A stretch of 64,000 nucleotides of DNA from Chlamydomonas reinhardtii (GCF_000002595.2 NC_057015.1:7541847-7605846), one strand, 5' to 3'; positions 24,380 to 36,343 are shown, counted from the first letter of the stretch. Made by a program: numbers and translations. Notes: generated by a model from the sequence alone, not told the origin.

Positions 24380-26085
24380 ATGGCAGCGACCGTCGACGTG
24401 GAGCGTCCTGTGGATATCGGGGAGCTTGATTTGAGGCCGTGCGAGCACCAGGCGGGCGGGCACTTCGCCTCGGAGCAAGGTGCGTCCATGCAAATTGCAT
24501 CTATTCAGCGAGAGACCGCGATGTCAAGTATCGCTGCGTGTTTTCACAGGCAAGGCGGCTGGTACGTTCGTGGATAGCTCCGGCAAGTTCTATAAAGCCT
24601 TTCAGGTACGTTTCGTCCCGAATGGTCGCGTCAACGGCTCTATGGGTGCGCCCAAGCTTCCCTTCAGCGCCTGAAAGAACAAGTGCACTTGTGCTTTGAA
24701 CAGGACGATATTCGCGGCGGGCGCGAGGCAGCCGTGTATGAACTCATCTTCGGCGATGCGGACGAGTCCGTTAGAAAAGAGGACATGGAGCAGCTGCGCC
24801 GCTTTGTGCCCAAGTACTGTAAGTAATCGGACGTTGAAGGTACATGCAGTTTTGTGGTGCTGTGAAAGCGGGACGTGTGGCGGGGCTGTGTGGCCATTCC
24901 GTGCTGTGAAACCGGGCGTCTGCACAACCGTAACACGCCTTTCGCCGGATCCCATCACCACGCAGTCGGCACTCTCGTGTCGGACGGGAAGAAGCTTCTG
25001 GCGCTAGAGGACACCTGCAAAGCCTACACGAAGCCTTGCGTGCTGGACTGCAAGGTGAGACCTTCAACCGGGACCCGGGACCCCACCCAGCCGCCAGCTC
25101 AGGGAAATGGAGGGCAGTTCGTGCCCGCTGTCCTGATGGCAGTGAGATATATGCGAGACAAGTGGCATCCCGTGAACGGGGCGTGCATGTGAGATGATCC
25201 CGCGCGCCCGCCTTCGCACAGATGGGCATGACCACCATCTACGACTGGGCGGAGGACAAGTACAAGACCAAGAACGCGTGAGTGTCGTGTTGTCGTGTCG
25301 TGTGGCTCGATTGGCCTTCATGGCACAACTCATGTGCTGCGTTCAGCCATTTGCCCCTTGGCTGACGACGTGGGAGTGTCAGTAACGGCGACAGCGCCGT
25401 CCCTCCTGCCTCCTGCCTTGCCCCCCGCGCAGCGGCAAGGACACGGCCACGACCCAGGCTAGCCTGGGCTATCGCGTCACGGGCTTCAAGGTGTGGCAGC
25501 AGGCGAAGGCTGAGTACTTCTTCGCGGACCGCCACTACGGCAAGAAGCTCACGGACGGCACCATGGCGGCCGCCCTGGCGACCTTTGCAAACAACGGTGA
25601 GCCCAAGGAGCCGTCGGGCGGGAGTGTTGGGACCAGTCACAAAACGGCTTTGAAATGCAGGGCGGGGGGCTAACTCCCGTGCCGCAGTCCAGGAAAGACT
25701 GGAAAGTATCAAGAGTGGTCCGGTGATGACGACCCTGCTGCTCCCCTGGACCCTGGCGTGCAACTCCCTGGACAATCCCAAACCTTGCCGCGCAGGAGCC
25801 ATCGGGCCGGACGCGGTGTACGGCGGCCCCAACGGCGCTGTGGCGCAGATCCGCGCGCTGCAGTCCTGGTTCGAGTCGCAGCGCAGTCTGGTTTTTTTCG
25901 CGGCCAGCATCCTCGTCATCTACGAGGGCGCCGCCACGCGGCCGGAGGACGCCAACGTTACCATCCGCTTCATCGACTTTGCGCACACCTTCCCCAGCAA
26001 GGGTCAGGCCGACGCCAACGTGACGCCGGCGGTCAAGTCGCTGGCGGACCTGATGGAGCAGGTGGCGACCGGGCAGGCGTCGTGA
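24380..26085 (+). CDS. Inositol polyphosphate kinase (IPK2/IPMK family)
   Basis: Phosphorylates soluble inositol phosphates with ATP on the route from InsP3 to higher inositol phosphates. Seven in-phase exons (24380-24479, 24550-24605, 24704-24818, 24966-25054, 25222-25277, 25433-25596, 25796-26085) give 289 residues, the usual size for plant IPK2. Family landmarks: EHQAGGHFASEQGKAAGTF near the N-terminus; PCVLDCKMG across the exon 4/5 junction, which is the P-x-x-x-D-x-K-x-G inositol-binding motif; SLGYRVTGFKVW; ILVIYEG; and RFIDFAHTF, the I-D-F-A-H-T nucleotide/metal motif. The start is the first ATG; the frame upstream is GTG-CAA and lacks an ATG. The conserved catalytic Asp and Lys are present, so it looks active. 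Choosing between multikinase and InsP3 3-kinase needs biochemistry. Confidence 0.92.
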
Positions 26086-26637
26086 TAGGGCGAGTCGCAG
26101 ATGGTGATGTGGGTTGGGGCTGCTGGCGCTGGGGTGAGAGCTGCGCGGGTGGCGCGTGGAGGAATGGGAGCCAGCTTGACGGGCAAGAGCAGTTTGGAAC
26201 TTGCGAAAGGGTTCAGTGGCAACGGAACGGTGGGCGTGATACATCGCTGGCGTGCGTGTGTGTGGAAAGGACCAGATCGCATGCCGCCTTGTTGTTGGCA
26301 GGTGAGGTGATCTTTTTTGGTGGGTCAGGGTCTGTCTGCTGTGTTTGGTCTGCTGCGCTTTCTGCCTGACATGAAGGACTGTATCACTCGAGTATGACAG
26401 TAAAGGCGTAAAGTGACAAGCATGAATTGCATTCTATGTGTTCGTTTGTTCGTGTTGTGGGGCCTATTGGCCTGGATGATGTCTTGGTCGTGAGCAGAAG
26501 CGTGGGCCGCAACAGTACGCCCCCACAAGAGTACAGTGGCACAGCGCATGCTGGCAACATAAGCGTCTTAAATGGCGTTGCAGTGTCGTAGCTCGGAACT
26601 ACTGATGAAGTGATCGTGATCGGTGGTTCTGTGCGCA

Positions 26638-26642
26638 TGTAA
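26638..26642 (+). terminator. TGTAA polyadenylation signal, inositol phosphate kinase
   Basis: First TGTAA after the stop at 26085; implies a 3' UTR near 570 bases. Confidence 0.5.
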
Positions 26643-26758
26643 ACACACAAGCAGGGCCTTAACTGCCCCGCTCATCCTGGTCTACCGTAGTCGGCAGAGT
26701 CATCTCAACTCATAAGCAGTTGTCAAGGAGTAACTCTGCGCCCGCGAAACGGCGACGT

Positions 26759-26763
26759 TTACA
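26759..26763 (-). terminator. TGTAA polyadenylation signal, Ycf49-like gene
   Basis: TTACA on the plus strand, about 690 bases past the Ycf49-like stop, and the first one in that orientation. Confidence 0.4.
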
Positions 26764-27456
26764 GCAGCCACATCCTCAGGACCTCAGCCTAGTAACACAG
26801 CGCATGCCGGTGGCATTCCAATGGCATGGCGCGAGTGGGCTCCGCCATCTCGGACGCGCAGCTATGCTTGGCAAGCTTTGACAGCATCCACGTTGGGCGC
26901 CTTTCCATCACTGTGTACCGGACAAGCCCCATCCAGGACCGAACACCGCATGGGTGCCCTCAAAATGTGGTGCTCACCGTACCCGTATCTTGTGGTTGCC
27001 CTGAGGCCCGCGCCTCAGGGCCGCCCGTGGCGTCTGCGCAGCGCAGATAGGCCCCTTCCGCGAGATCTGCGCCTGGAGCATTCCCCAAGGAGATATACCC
27101 TCCACCAAAAGCGCCTTCAATGCCCTCCAAATCGCGTCCAAACGTCCATAGAAGCTCCTAAAATGTTACTCCGCCTTCGGCGGATTGTGGGCAAAGTTTC
27201 TACGTAGCTGGAAAGATACGGGCACTGGGTTGTGCGTTGGATTGTGAACACGGGCTGGGAATGGAAGGCGGCAGCGTCGAGACCAGGCCCAAACCTGCAC
27301 CTGCACCTGCTGCTGCCAGTGCCTCATCAATAACCTGTAGACCAAACTGATGCCCGCCACAACACCACACCTGCAACCACATGAACTAGCAGAGCTCCCT
27401 ACCTACGGTCCAGTGTCATCAACGAATGATATCAGCCACCCACTCCAACCCGCCCA

Positions 27457-27722
27457 TCAGGCCGAGCTCTTCTCCGCCTGCGCCGCCTCGTAGATGCGGT
27501 ATGCGGCCCACCAGCAGGTGCAGTTGCCGATCACCGTCAGCGCTGACTGCAGGTGACGTCAGCAGCACATGCAACCATGGGCTCAGTGCGCATGAATGCT
27601 GCCGGGCAGCCAGGAGTGTTCGGAAGGAAGTGGCACGGGCAAAGTTCAGGGCAGGCAAGCCTGCTCAGTCCCAACATCCTTTGACATCTCGCGGTAGCAA
27701 ACGTCAGCCCCCAAATACACAC

Positions 27723-27756
<34 letters not shown>

Positions 27757-28729
27757 GCACCTGCACCACCACGAGGAACTCCAGGTCTGGGCTGTTGTAG
27801 AAGAAGTGCCACGTGCACTGCGGGGTTGGGCGGGCGGGGGCGCATCAGCGATCCATGCACCGGAGGCCACGCCCGCAAGCGGCTCTGATGCCTTGCTTAG
27901 AAAAACCTGCATGCTCACAGGGCAGGGCATACGGACCATGCCAGCAATGCGCTGCCCCACCACAAAAGCCCCCAGGACTCCTCCACTCCACTCCGCTGTT
28001 TCTTTTCAGCACGCCCTGCACTCTCACCGCGGCCATCGCTGACCCCAGGCTGGGAACCATGCCCCACGCCATGCCCTTCCAGCGGGGGTTGTTGGTCGCC
28101 TCCGCATACTTCCACATGAGCCCCATGGCAGTGACCCACTCCACCACCGACGACACGCTGCGGGAGCGGGAGGGCCGGAGGCGGGATGGCGTGGGGGAAG
28201 GGGCACGAAATCCGTGGATACGAGGCATGCAGCGCCCGACGCGGCAGGCACGTGCCATGCGGGTTGTAGCCCAGAGCTACGTGTGTACATGCATGCACAC
28301 GCGCCCCACGTTGCACCGAGTCCGCGGCAGTGAGCGCTCCCCATAACACGCATGGCGGCCCACGACAGCACCCGACACGGCCCTGTCCCTCAAGCCCGGC
28401 TGCGTAGGGCGGCCAACTCACTGGATGGCCCACGTGGGCAAGCTCAGCGCATTCGCTGGCTCCGCGTGAATGGTGAGCGCCTCCGCTGCTCCTGGTGCTA
28501 GGAGGTTGCCGCAGGCTGCAACTGCCAGCAGGGCGGCGAGGGGAATGGTGGCGACCGTCTCGCAGCCGCGAGAGGACGTGCTGCACTCCAGCTCCGCGAT
28601 CTCCGCCTGCGAACTGCGCTGCGCCCGGCGAACTGCATGTTTGCAACGTGCTGGCAGCTGCGCCCGTGACCTGCACGCGGCAGCGCTGCGCGTCGCGGCC
28701 ACTCGCGTGGATGGAAGTGCACTCAACAT
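27457..28729 (-). CDS. Ycf49-like (DUF2499) chloroplast membrane protein
   Basis: Nuclear homologue of the Ycf49 family of cyanobacteria and plastids, of unproven function. Four in-phase exons (28729-28422, 28157-28028, 27817-27761, 27546-27457) encode 194 residues. The first exon supplies a long N-terminus rich in Ala, Ser and Arg with few acids, then a hydrophobic stretch ATIPLAALLAVAACG, which together look like a transit peptide plus a thylakoid or membrane segment. The conserved core follows: PTWAIHVSSVVEWVTAMGL, WKGMAWGMVPSLGSAM, CTWHFFYNSPDLEFLV and ALTVIGNCTCWWAA, which is the family order 'SSVIEW - W-W - SAMxACTWHFF - LTVxGN'. The start is a true ATG, and the divergent RER1 start lies only 281 bases away. 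Family identity is clear; localisation is inference. Confidence 0.88.
27717..27760. repeat. AC microsatellite in Ycf49-like intron 3
   Basis: About 40 bases of CA/TG repeat directly after the donor that follows the exon 27817-27761 on the minus strand. Confidence 0.85.
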
Positions 28730-29010
28730 TTGCCCACACTAATTCAAGGCAGTCGCAGAGTCAGGTGGGCCAACGGTTTTTTGCAAGCGTGTGGACTGAT
28801 GCGTGCAAGGCACTGTGGCTTTGATTGGAGCATGCATTATGCTCTCATTCTCAAGTCGCTAGCTGGTAAGGCAAACACCACAGTGAACCCCACAAACATT
28901 CTCAATTTGCACCTAGAATCTGTCAAACGGGTAGCTCCTTGATTTGTGCACGTCACAACAAAACAAAGTAGCTTGGAAAACAGCGCCCGCTGGGCGCCTA
29001 GCCGCCCAAA
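28730..29010. promoter_or_regulatory. Divergent promoter, Ycf49-like and RER1
   Basis: A 281-base gap between two start codons facing away from each other, of lower GC than its flanks. It must hold both core promoters, with very short 5' UTRs. Confidence 0.5.
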
Positions 29011-30091
29011 ATGGATAGTACACCATACGCAGATAATGCTGTCACTAGGATGAGCGCAAAATTCAACCAACGCGTTCAATATTGGCTTGACAAAAGCAGC
29101 CCGCACACCACCGCCCGCTGGGCGTCATTGGTGATCGCACTACTCTGCTACGTGGCACGAGTCTGGTTCTTGCGAGGTACGCGGGGAAGAGTTGCGTAAC
29201 GGAATCGATCAGTTGCCTCTGGCGCCAGAATGCGAGGGCAGGCGAGCCGGAATCGAATGCTAGTGTTCTTCGCTCAAGAGACAAGATGTCGGCTGACGGG
29301 TGCCGGCGGGGGACACCTGCGTGGCGGGACCTGCAGGCTTCTACATCGTGTCCTATGGACTGGGCATCTACAACCTGAACCTGCTGCTCGGGTTCATCAC
29401 CCCCCAATTCGACCCCGAGTCCGAGGGGCCAGAGCTGCCGACAAAGGCGGATGAGGAGTTCCGGCCATTCGTGCGGCGGCTGCCGGAGTTCAAATTCTGG
29501 TGCGTGTGAGGACAGGGGCAGGGGGCAGGACACGCGCGGCGCCTGACACATGAAACGTGGACGCCTAGCAGGCATCGGTAGCTAGCTCACATCACGGCTG
29601 CATCACACTTGCACCACATGCTTTGTCGCACTCGTTTTCCTACGCGGTTGCCGAAACCCGGCCGCACCCTCCGCTGTTCACCGTTCTCGCTTGCGCAGGT
29701 ACGCCTCGATCAAGTCCGTCTTGATCGGGACGGCCATGACCTTCTTTAGCGTGTTCGACGTGCCGGTGTTCTGGCCCATCCTGCTGCTGTACTGGTTCGT
29801 GCTCTTTTTCGTGACCATGAAGCGCCAGATCCGGCACATGATCAAGTACCGCTACGTGCCCTTCTCCTTCGGGAAAAAGGTAAGCCCCGGCGCCGGGTTG
29901 CCGAGGACTGCTTGCTTTTGACATCATGGCTTGCTGCGCTAAGAGCCGCAACTACGGTATAATGGCGGGCAGCAGGAGCACCTGTGTACGGCACTGCTTG
30001 ATAGCGCCACTGACCGCATCCTGCCGCTGATGATCGCCCCCGTCCGTTGCAGAGGTATGGAAAGGGCCCAGTCGTGAAGGACTCAAAATGA
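29011..30091 (+). CDS. RER1: RER1, Golgi-to-ER membrane protein retrieval receptor
   Basis: Four-span membrane protein of the cis-Golgi that returns escaped ER membrane proteins through COPI vesicles. Four in-phase exons (29011-29176, 29337-29499, 29699-29879, 30053-30091) encode 182 residues, close to the 190 or so of other RER1 proteins. Landmarks: [18 protein letters not shown] at the N-terminus; four hydrophobic segments; the loop [23 protein letters not shown]; and [19 protein letters not shown], followed by a basic tail [20 protein letters not shown]. All are typical of the family. The ATG at 29011 starts the conserved N-terminal block directly, so the start is secure. The short last exon ends KGPVVKDSK. 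Confidence 0.95.
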
Positions 30092-30913
30092 ACGGAGCAA
30101 CAGCAGCGGCGAGCGCAGCGGCTGCGATGGTGGCCTCGGAAAACCGCGACAAGGAGGAGCGGGGCGTTGCGTGATTGCGCTTCTTGTGGTGGCTTGAAGC
30201 CATAGGTTTCATGGGGGCGGGGAAGGTGCCGTGCCTTGGAGTGAGAGCCCTCCGCCACTGCGGGGGCTCGGGTGAGCCAGGTTACAGGGTACGCGTGAGG
30301 ATGCGTCCAATGGTCTGCATGCTTACGCGGGTTCTATCCAACGGGGGGCTTGAACTTGAAGCCTCCGGTTGTCCATATTACGGCGACCAGCGAGGCCGAT
30401 TTGTGTGTGGCAGCAGTGGAGGGGTGGACTGAGGTACGGTTTGTTCGGGGCGCGGGCACACCATGTAGACCACAATTATCGTTGTTACCATATGAATGCG
30501 GATGTTACAGAGGGGACAGTCCCAGCACTTACCTTATGGAGCGGACGGCTTGAGAGGGTAGAGTTTCTGACCCGGTTTGAGGGGCGCTCGGGGAATGTAC
30601 AGGGTGAATGGGCAGGTCGCTGGCGCCGCGTAGTAACACGGTTGAGCCCCGTGTAGGGTCTGTAAGGAGTCTATCTGCAATACTGAACCCAGATCTCGAC
30701 GTTTGCCAGGGCGTGGGCGGGGAGTGCACTGGGCAGCAGCGAAGGCGCGGGGGTCACGGTTCATGTGTCAGACTTGCCAGCCCAGTTGCAGGTCAGGATG
30801 CATGCTAACGCGTGAACCCACAAACATAAGTAATTATTCTTTGTGCACATAGCACTAGCGCAATGCGATACTAACGAGGAAACCTTGCAGACGCGGCGGT
30901 CAAAGTCATCCAG
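30092..30913. other. RER1 3' UTR and upstream region of next gene
   Basis: Between two plus-strand genes. A TGTAA at 30661-30665 is a plausible RER1 poly(A) signal. A likely acceptor CAG just before 30891 means the next gene may have a 5'-UTR intron or an upstream coding exon here that I could not define. Confidence 0.4.
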
Positions 30914-33900
30914 ATGTCGCACGTCACCACCTCTTCTGACCCTGTAAGTTGAATTGAAACTCTACTTCATGTGCAAGCTATCTTATGCAGACCCCGGGCG
31001 CGGTAGCGGTATGCGTCGCGCTATCGGCTCATCCCTTTGGGTTCGAAGCAATACTTTTATGTTCATGCAATGCAGCTCAGTGTGGAGGTCGCTGAGTTGC
31101 TTCAGCGCACGGACACAATGCTCAGCGGCTCTTCGGCTGCCGGCCGGGCGTTATCTGAGAACGGCCGCAGTTTCGGCCCCAGCGCGGGGCCCGGCTCCGT
31201 GAGCAGGTGAGTGCACAGCCTGGTTGGTCCTTGCGCCACAGAGCACCTCATGGTGGGTGGCTAGAGGCTTGATGAGCTGTGCTGGGGGAAACGCCGTCTC
31301 ACGGAGAAGGCAACTTGTCCGGTGCGCGTGCACCTGGCGTGTGCGGCACGCCGCCACCCAGGGGCTTGCCCCGCGCTGGCAGTTTCTGGCTTACCATACC
31401 AGCTTCTTAGACAGAGGACGCCCATTATCGGTGCGTGGAGGGCTATTGTTGATGAGGCTGCTTCCTATCATGTGCCGCTGCTGCAGGGGCCTGGGCCGTA
31501 CCACCTCAATGCGCTCAGTCGGCGGCGCCATGGGCGGCGGGACCTCGGCGGTGGGCGGGACCGGCGGCGGCGACGCCTTATCGGAGGCGGCGAGCCGCAT
31601 GCGCAGCTCCTACGATGTCGCGCGCAGCAAGCTATCTCTGTTCAAAAAGACGGCCAGCTTCAAGGAGCCGCTGTCGGTGGATATCCCGTCGGGCCACCCA
31701 GACGCGCCGACACCGCGGTTCAGCCCCCTGAGCCCGGTGAGACTGGCATGTTTGTTGTTACCCGTACCTTGCCGCCACTTCTTGTGCAGTTGCGTCCTCC
31801 TTCCTACTGCCACTCCCACACCCAGACGCACCCCGCCCTGATTTGCGCTGACCTGACTGTCCCATGCGCCCCCGCGTTCCCACGCCCGCACGCACAGAGC
31901 CGCGGCGGCGGCGGCGGCAGCGTGGCCCTGACCGACCCCAGCATTGAGCGCATCCTGGACCGCAGCGCCTCCATGTCGCTGTTCTCGCCGCACCGCGCCG
32001 GCGGCACCATCAGTGGTGGCGGCGGCGACCGAACCTACAACAGTTTCGCAGGGCTGCAAGACATGGTATCGATGGTGGATGAGATGGTGGCCACGGCGCC
32101 AACCAGCCCCAAACCGCTGGGCGCCTTCGGCGGCGCCGGCCTGGGCCGCACCGCGGGCAGGCTGGGCTTGGGTGGCGGTGCGGGCTCGTCCATTGGCGGT
32201 GGCGCCAGCAAAGGTGTGTGCGCGGAGGCACGGAAGGGGCCGTTAGGGCAGGCTTGGCTTGCAGCGATACGTCCTGAGCGTGCGTGGCGGGGACCTTACC
32301 CGTGCACGCCATGCGCTATCTGCAGGGTCGGGCGTGGGCTTGTCGTCAGACGGCCTCAGGTCGCCCGGCATTGGGCTGCGGCCCTTCAGCCGCTTCGGCG
32401 GCTCCGCCTCGCCCTCACCGCGCTCACCGCTGCGGAAGAGCCCCGGCCTGGGCGGCGCACCTGTGCCGGCCGCGTCGCCCGGCAGCAAGGGCGGCTCGTC
32501 GCGGCGGGCGCAGCTGCTGGGCCTACTTGGGAAAGACCTCGCGGCGCCCTATGAGGTCGTCAAGTGAGTCGGCGGCACGGAACCCCGCAAGCACCATCGC
32601 CACAGCTGGGCTGCCTGTGCAATTGTGGTGTTCGCTGTCAGGACTGACTTTGTCGGGCACCGGCGTGCGGTGGTGTGGAACGCAGGTTCAAGACAGACGT
32701 GGGCGCGCAGGGGACCCGGCCGCCCGCCAATCTGGCGGCCTTGGCCGGCAACCTGCAGGAGAAGTTTGACCGGGTCAACCGCAAGCTGAAGAACTGGGAG
32801 CTGGTAGAAACGGCGGCCTCGGAGGTGCGTGACTGCGTGCCCGGTCGAAGCCTTGGGCTAATTCTAGTAGCATGGGCCAGCAGCCGTGCGGCCAGCGTAG
32901 CGTGCTGCATCCCCTATCAGCAGTCCTGACCCAACTGGACAACCTCTCCCACCCAATGCCCGAACGCAGCGCTTTAACAACGCGATGGATGCTGCCTTGG
33001 ACGCACTGTTTGCCCGAGTCAACCTGGGGTGGCCAGCAAGTGAGGGCGGCGCCGGCGCGCCCACACCAGCAGCCACGTCGACCGCAGCAGCAGCGAGGCC
33101 CTCGTCGCGGGCCGCATCGGCCAGCAAGGCCACTCGGCCCAGGTCAGCGCCGCGGCAGAGGACCGGGGATGCGGACCCGGACGTGCGTGTGACGGTGGGG
33201 CACGGCCGCCGCCGCAGCGGCGGCGGCAGCGGCAGCAGCGCCCGGGACCGGCAGCAGGCGGCGCGTTATGCGGACCCTGACATAGAGACGCCCTCATCCA
33301 CCACCACAACGTCCTCGTCCGACGCTCCACGGCACCGCGGCAACAATGAGGGTTGGGAGAATGAGGATGGGGCGGAAGAGACGGCGACCAGCTCGGGATC
33401 GGCGGATTCGGGGTTGGATTCGGATACGGAGGAGCTGAAGGACAGCAGCCGGCGGGGCGGCGGCGGTGGCAAGCCGCGCAAGGCAGACAGCCGACACGCC
33501 GACCGGCGCCGACACGAGCGCAGCGGCAGTGCGGCCAAGGCCGAGCGGAGGCGGACCCAAGGCACAGGTGCGGCCGGTGGCGGCCGCAGCCCGGGTGCCG
33601 CGGCCCAGCCCCAGCAGCACCAACAGCACACGCAACAGCAGCAGCAGCAGCAGTACTTACCCAGTGCTCCTGGCCTTGGTGCGCAGCCTGGATACCCTGC
33701 CGGGGGCAACGGCTACGCACAGGGCACATGGGCGGGTGCCGTCAGCTCGCCGCACTACCCTTACGGTGGCGGCTACAGCCACCAGCTGCCCGCCTCGTCG
33801 CCGGTGGGCATGGGCACCGGCATGCTGCTACAGCCGCCCGCATCGCCGCGGCCGCCCGTGGGATCCCTCATGGCGGGCGGGCCGCCGCTGACGCATATGC

Positions 33901-34634
33901 GCAGCGCCCCGCCTCAGCCGCCGTCAGCTCCTGCCCCTGCGGGGCAGCAGCCGCAGCCGCAGTGGCACTCCACGCCGTCGGTTCCGTCTGGCGGCACGCA
34001 CGTGGGACTGACGCCAGGATACGGTCAGCCGGTTGCGGGCAGCAGCCACTGGCCGGCCTACCTGCAGGCGATGGCTTCACCGCAGCACTACACGACGGCG
34101 GGGCCGCCGGCGCGCTCCTCGCCGCAGCCCTGGTCACACCCGCCATCCGCGCAGCTGCAAGGGCAGACACTCGGCCACTGGGCGGCTGCGCCGCCAGCAT
34201 CCTACTACCCTCCGGCTGGCTACAGTGGGGACCCGCAGTTTGCTGCCAGCCCGGCGCATCAGACGCAGCAGCTGCAGCCGCAGCAGCAGCAGCCACTGCG
34301 TGCAAGTCTGGGGTCGGTGAGCGCGCTTGGCACGATGTCGTTCTACGCCTACCCAAGCCACACAGCCGCGCCGCCGTCGCCGCACGCCCATGCAGCCATG
34401 GGGTACCACCCAGCGCCAGGCCCGTATCAGCAGCTGCAGTCAGTTGCTCCGCACCAGCAGTCACCGAGCGCATGGCCTGCTGTCGCTCCCACTCCGGTGA
34501 CACCAGCTGATACATACGCTTACAACGTCAGCCCGCAGAGCCCCACCTCGCACAAGCACACGTCGGGGCAAGCGTTTGCGCCCGACCAGCGCATGCCATA
34601 CGCGCAGCACCTGCTCTACGCGTACGCGCGCTAG
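30914..34634 (+). CDS. Unrecognised Ser/Gly/Pro/Gln-rich protein
   Basis: Seven exons join in phase (30914-30943, 31076-31206, 31487-31736, 31898-32213, 32326-32563, 32686-32824, 32970-34634) to give about 922 residues. I recognise no catalytic or named domain. An N-terminal segment, LSVEVAELLQRTDTMLS, and a central segment, about residues 322-390 (NLQEKFDRVNRKLKNWELVE, then FNNAMDAALDALFARVNLGW), look helical or coiled-coil and are the only non-repetitive parts. The rest is Ser/Gly-rich with several S-P and R-S-P sites, then acidic/Ser stretches with basic clusters (KPRKADSRHADRRRHERS), and a final 350 residues rich in Pro, Gln, Tyr and His without charge. This looks like a largely disordered scaffold or RNA/cytoskeleton-associated protein, which is inference. 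The start is the first ATG after an apparent acceptor, so upstream coding exons are possible. The neighbours give no hint of function. Confidence 0.65.
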
Positions 34635-35143
34635 GCATGCCTCAAGCCATTCTCGTTGCAAGTGTGAACACAGCTTAAACTAATGCATGGACGCTTGTCC
34701 ATTCTTGTGATCAATGCTAGTATAAAAGCTTGCCGAAGTCATCCTGTAAGCTGCTTGCACGTGTCTCTACGCCTCTACATCCCTCAATTCCCTGCTCAGA
34801 CAGCTTAGCAACGCAGCACTCTGCCGTTGCCCTGTCAACAGCTAACACAAGCCTATGCGTAATCCCTACTCATTATCTCGTCATCATAAGCCAGTGCCGG
34901 CCAGGCTTTGCCCGACCAGCTGTAAATCGTCCAGCACCACAGCCGTCACCAACCAGCCCTAGCTTCAGCCGGCGGCCACTACCACACGCCACTGCGCGCC
35001 TCCAAAATGGTGTGTTGTGGAAACCCTCCCCACATACCCTTCACAACATCCTCCAGCACCAGCCAGATAGCTCACTCCCGTCGCCGCCTCAATCTCAGAA
35101 GCCGCGCTGTACCGTGCGCCCTGTCCGCTGTCGCTGTTCTCGT
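34635..35143. other. Convergent 3' region
   Basis: Gap of 509 bases between the stop of the low-complexity gene and the stop of the minus-strand NDUFA6 gene. It holds the TGTAA at 34745. No coding signal was seen. Confidence 0.5.
34745..34749 (+). terminator. TGTAA polyadenylation signal, low-complexity gene
   Basis: First TGTAA downstream of the stop at 34634; the implied 3' UTR is about 125 bases. Confidence 0.55.
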
Positions 35144-36343
35144 TTATGAGTTGCGCACGCCAATGGCCGCGTAACCGGACGACAGGAAGCTGTCCAGGAA
35201 GGGGCTGTTCGTGGTCACCTTCTTCACCGCGCGCTGCTTGGCGTAATAGGGCTCCACCACCTCCGTCACCTGTTGTGTAGCGGCGGTGTGTTGTATAACT
35301 TGTATGATTAATAGGAAAGCGCAAGGAAAATGGGGCCGACACCGTGCGTGCGAAGTATTGTTTGCCAACAAGAATCGCACCCAATACACGTGTATGTCAG
35401 AGTGGAGTGGGAGTGTGGGGGTGGTGCACCAGCGGCGGCGCTCCCACGGCTCAGGCTGCGCTGCCACTGCCCGCAACGCCCTGCGGGAGTGAGCTGCGCT
35501 GCCCATCCACCTAGCAACTACACGCCTGGCACCAGCGCCAGTCCCCAGCCGCCAGGGCGGGGCCCCGCTCACCACGTGGTGCCGCTGCTTGTGCATGAGC
35601 AGGTAGGTCTGCGCCGGGGGCGGGGCAGGGGCGGCAGTAGGCGGCGGTCCGCGGTCAGCACCACGGCGCCAGTCAGCACGAGCTATATCGGCACGCCCGA
35701 TGTAGGCCCAGCACCCTGGCCACAGGGTTGGCAGAGAAGCCCCGGCATCTTGGCTCTCACCTCAATCTCCTCGCGGCCCTTGAAGATGAGCAGGTCCACC
35801 ACCTGCACGCATTCGGGCGACAGCAAAGCCCCGTTCAGCATCAGCCCCACCTGCTCAAGACCGCTGCCCCAGCCCCAGCCCCAGCCCGCTGCGCCTTTAC
35901 CAGTTTACCCCCCCCCCCCGCTCCGTCCCACCCCCCCACTCCGCTGTCCTCCCGCGTTCGGTTGCTGTGCATGCAACATGGGCGCGACCCACCCGCCCGT
36001 CCTTGACGTCCTTGTACTCCTTGAACTTCTCCTTAACGATGGCACGCAGCTCCTTCAGCGACACCATCTCCTCCATTTTGTGCAGCCGCTGAATGAACGG
36101 CAAGCACCGGCAAATCTGCGACGCAACCGGCAGTGCTTGTTGACTGCACGTCCTCGCTAAGGGTCTGGGCATGCCACTCTGCGAGACTCGGCGTGACATC
36201 CCCACGCCAGCAGCAGCAGCCCCGGGCATGGCTCCCATGGCATCGCAGCCCACCTCAAAGTAGAAATGCCGAGCAGCACCCCCGAACAGGCGCTTGTCCT
36301 GGTGCGCGACCTCCACTGCCTTCTGAGCAAGTCGGGACGACAT
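35144..36343 (-). CDS. NUOB14: Mitochondrial complex I subunit NDUFA6/B14 (LYR family)
   Basis: Accessory subunit on the matrix arm of NADH:ubiquinone oxidoreductase, which in other species binds the mitochondrial acyl carrier protein. Five in-phase exons (36343-36254, 36115-35993, 35850-35761, 35608-35573, 35269-35144) encode 154 residues. After a short N-terminus comes RHFYFEICRCLPFIQRLHKM, which aligns with the plant B14 segment FDFFRSACRSIP. Then VSLKELRAIVKEKF; VQVVDLLIFKGREEIE, nearly identical in pattern to the plant VIDLLIFKGMEEL; and LLMHKQRHHV, matching the AKQRHHI of plants. The C-terminus, NSPFLDSFLSSGYA, parallels the plant ending TDFLKNFYTSNYF. The LYR tripeptide itself is degenerate, as in plants. 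The start is a real ATG. The gene is tail-to-tail with its left neighbour. The symbol follows Chlamydomonas naming and was not verified. Confidence 0.88.

Larger units (their letters stand above)
26086..27456. other. Convergent 3' region of IPK and Ycf49-like genes
   Basis: Intergenic stretch between two tail-to-tail genes. The plus-strand TGTAA at 26638 and the minus-strand one at 26763 lie about 120 bases apart, so the two 3' UTRs probably meet there. An ORF at 26826-27050 (74 codons, starting MARVGSAISD) has no recognisable motif and would lie antisense to the second 3' UTR. Confidence 0.5.

Noticed and set aside
25689-25732. Extra small exon in the inositol phosphate kinase gene
   Set aside because: A reading in phase is possible, but the donor would be poor and the family alignment is complete without it.
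26826-27050. 74-codon plus ORF as a small gene
   Set aside because: It has mixed codon use and no motif, and it lies in the 3' region of a minus-strand gene between convergent poly(A) signals.
33728-34510. 260-codon plus ORF overlapping the end of the low-complexity gene
   Set aside because: It is an out-of-frame shadow of the 1665-base last exon of that gene.
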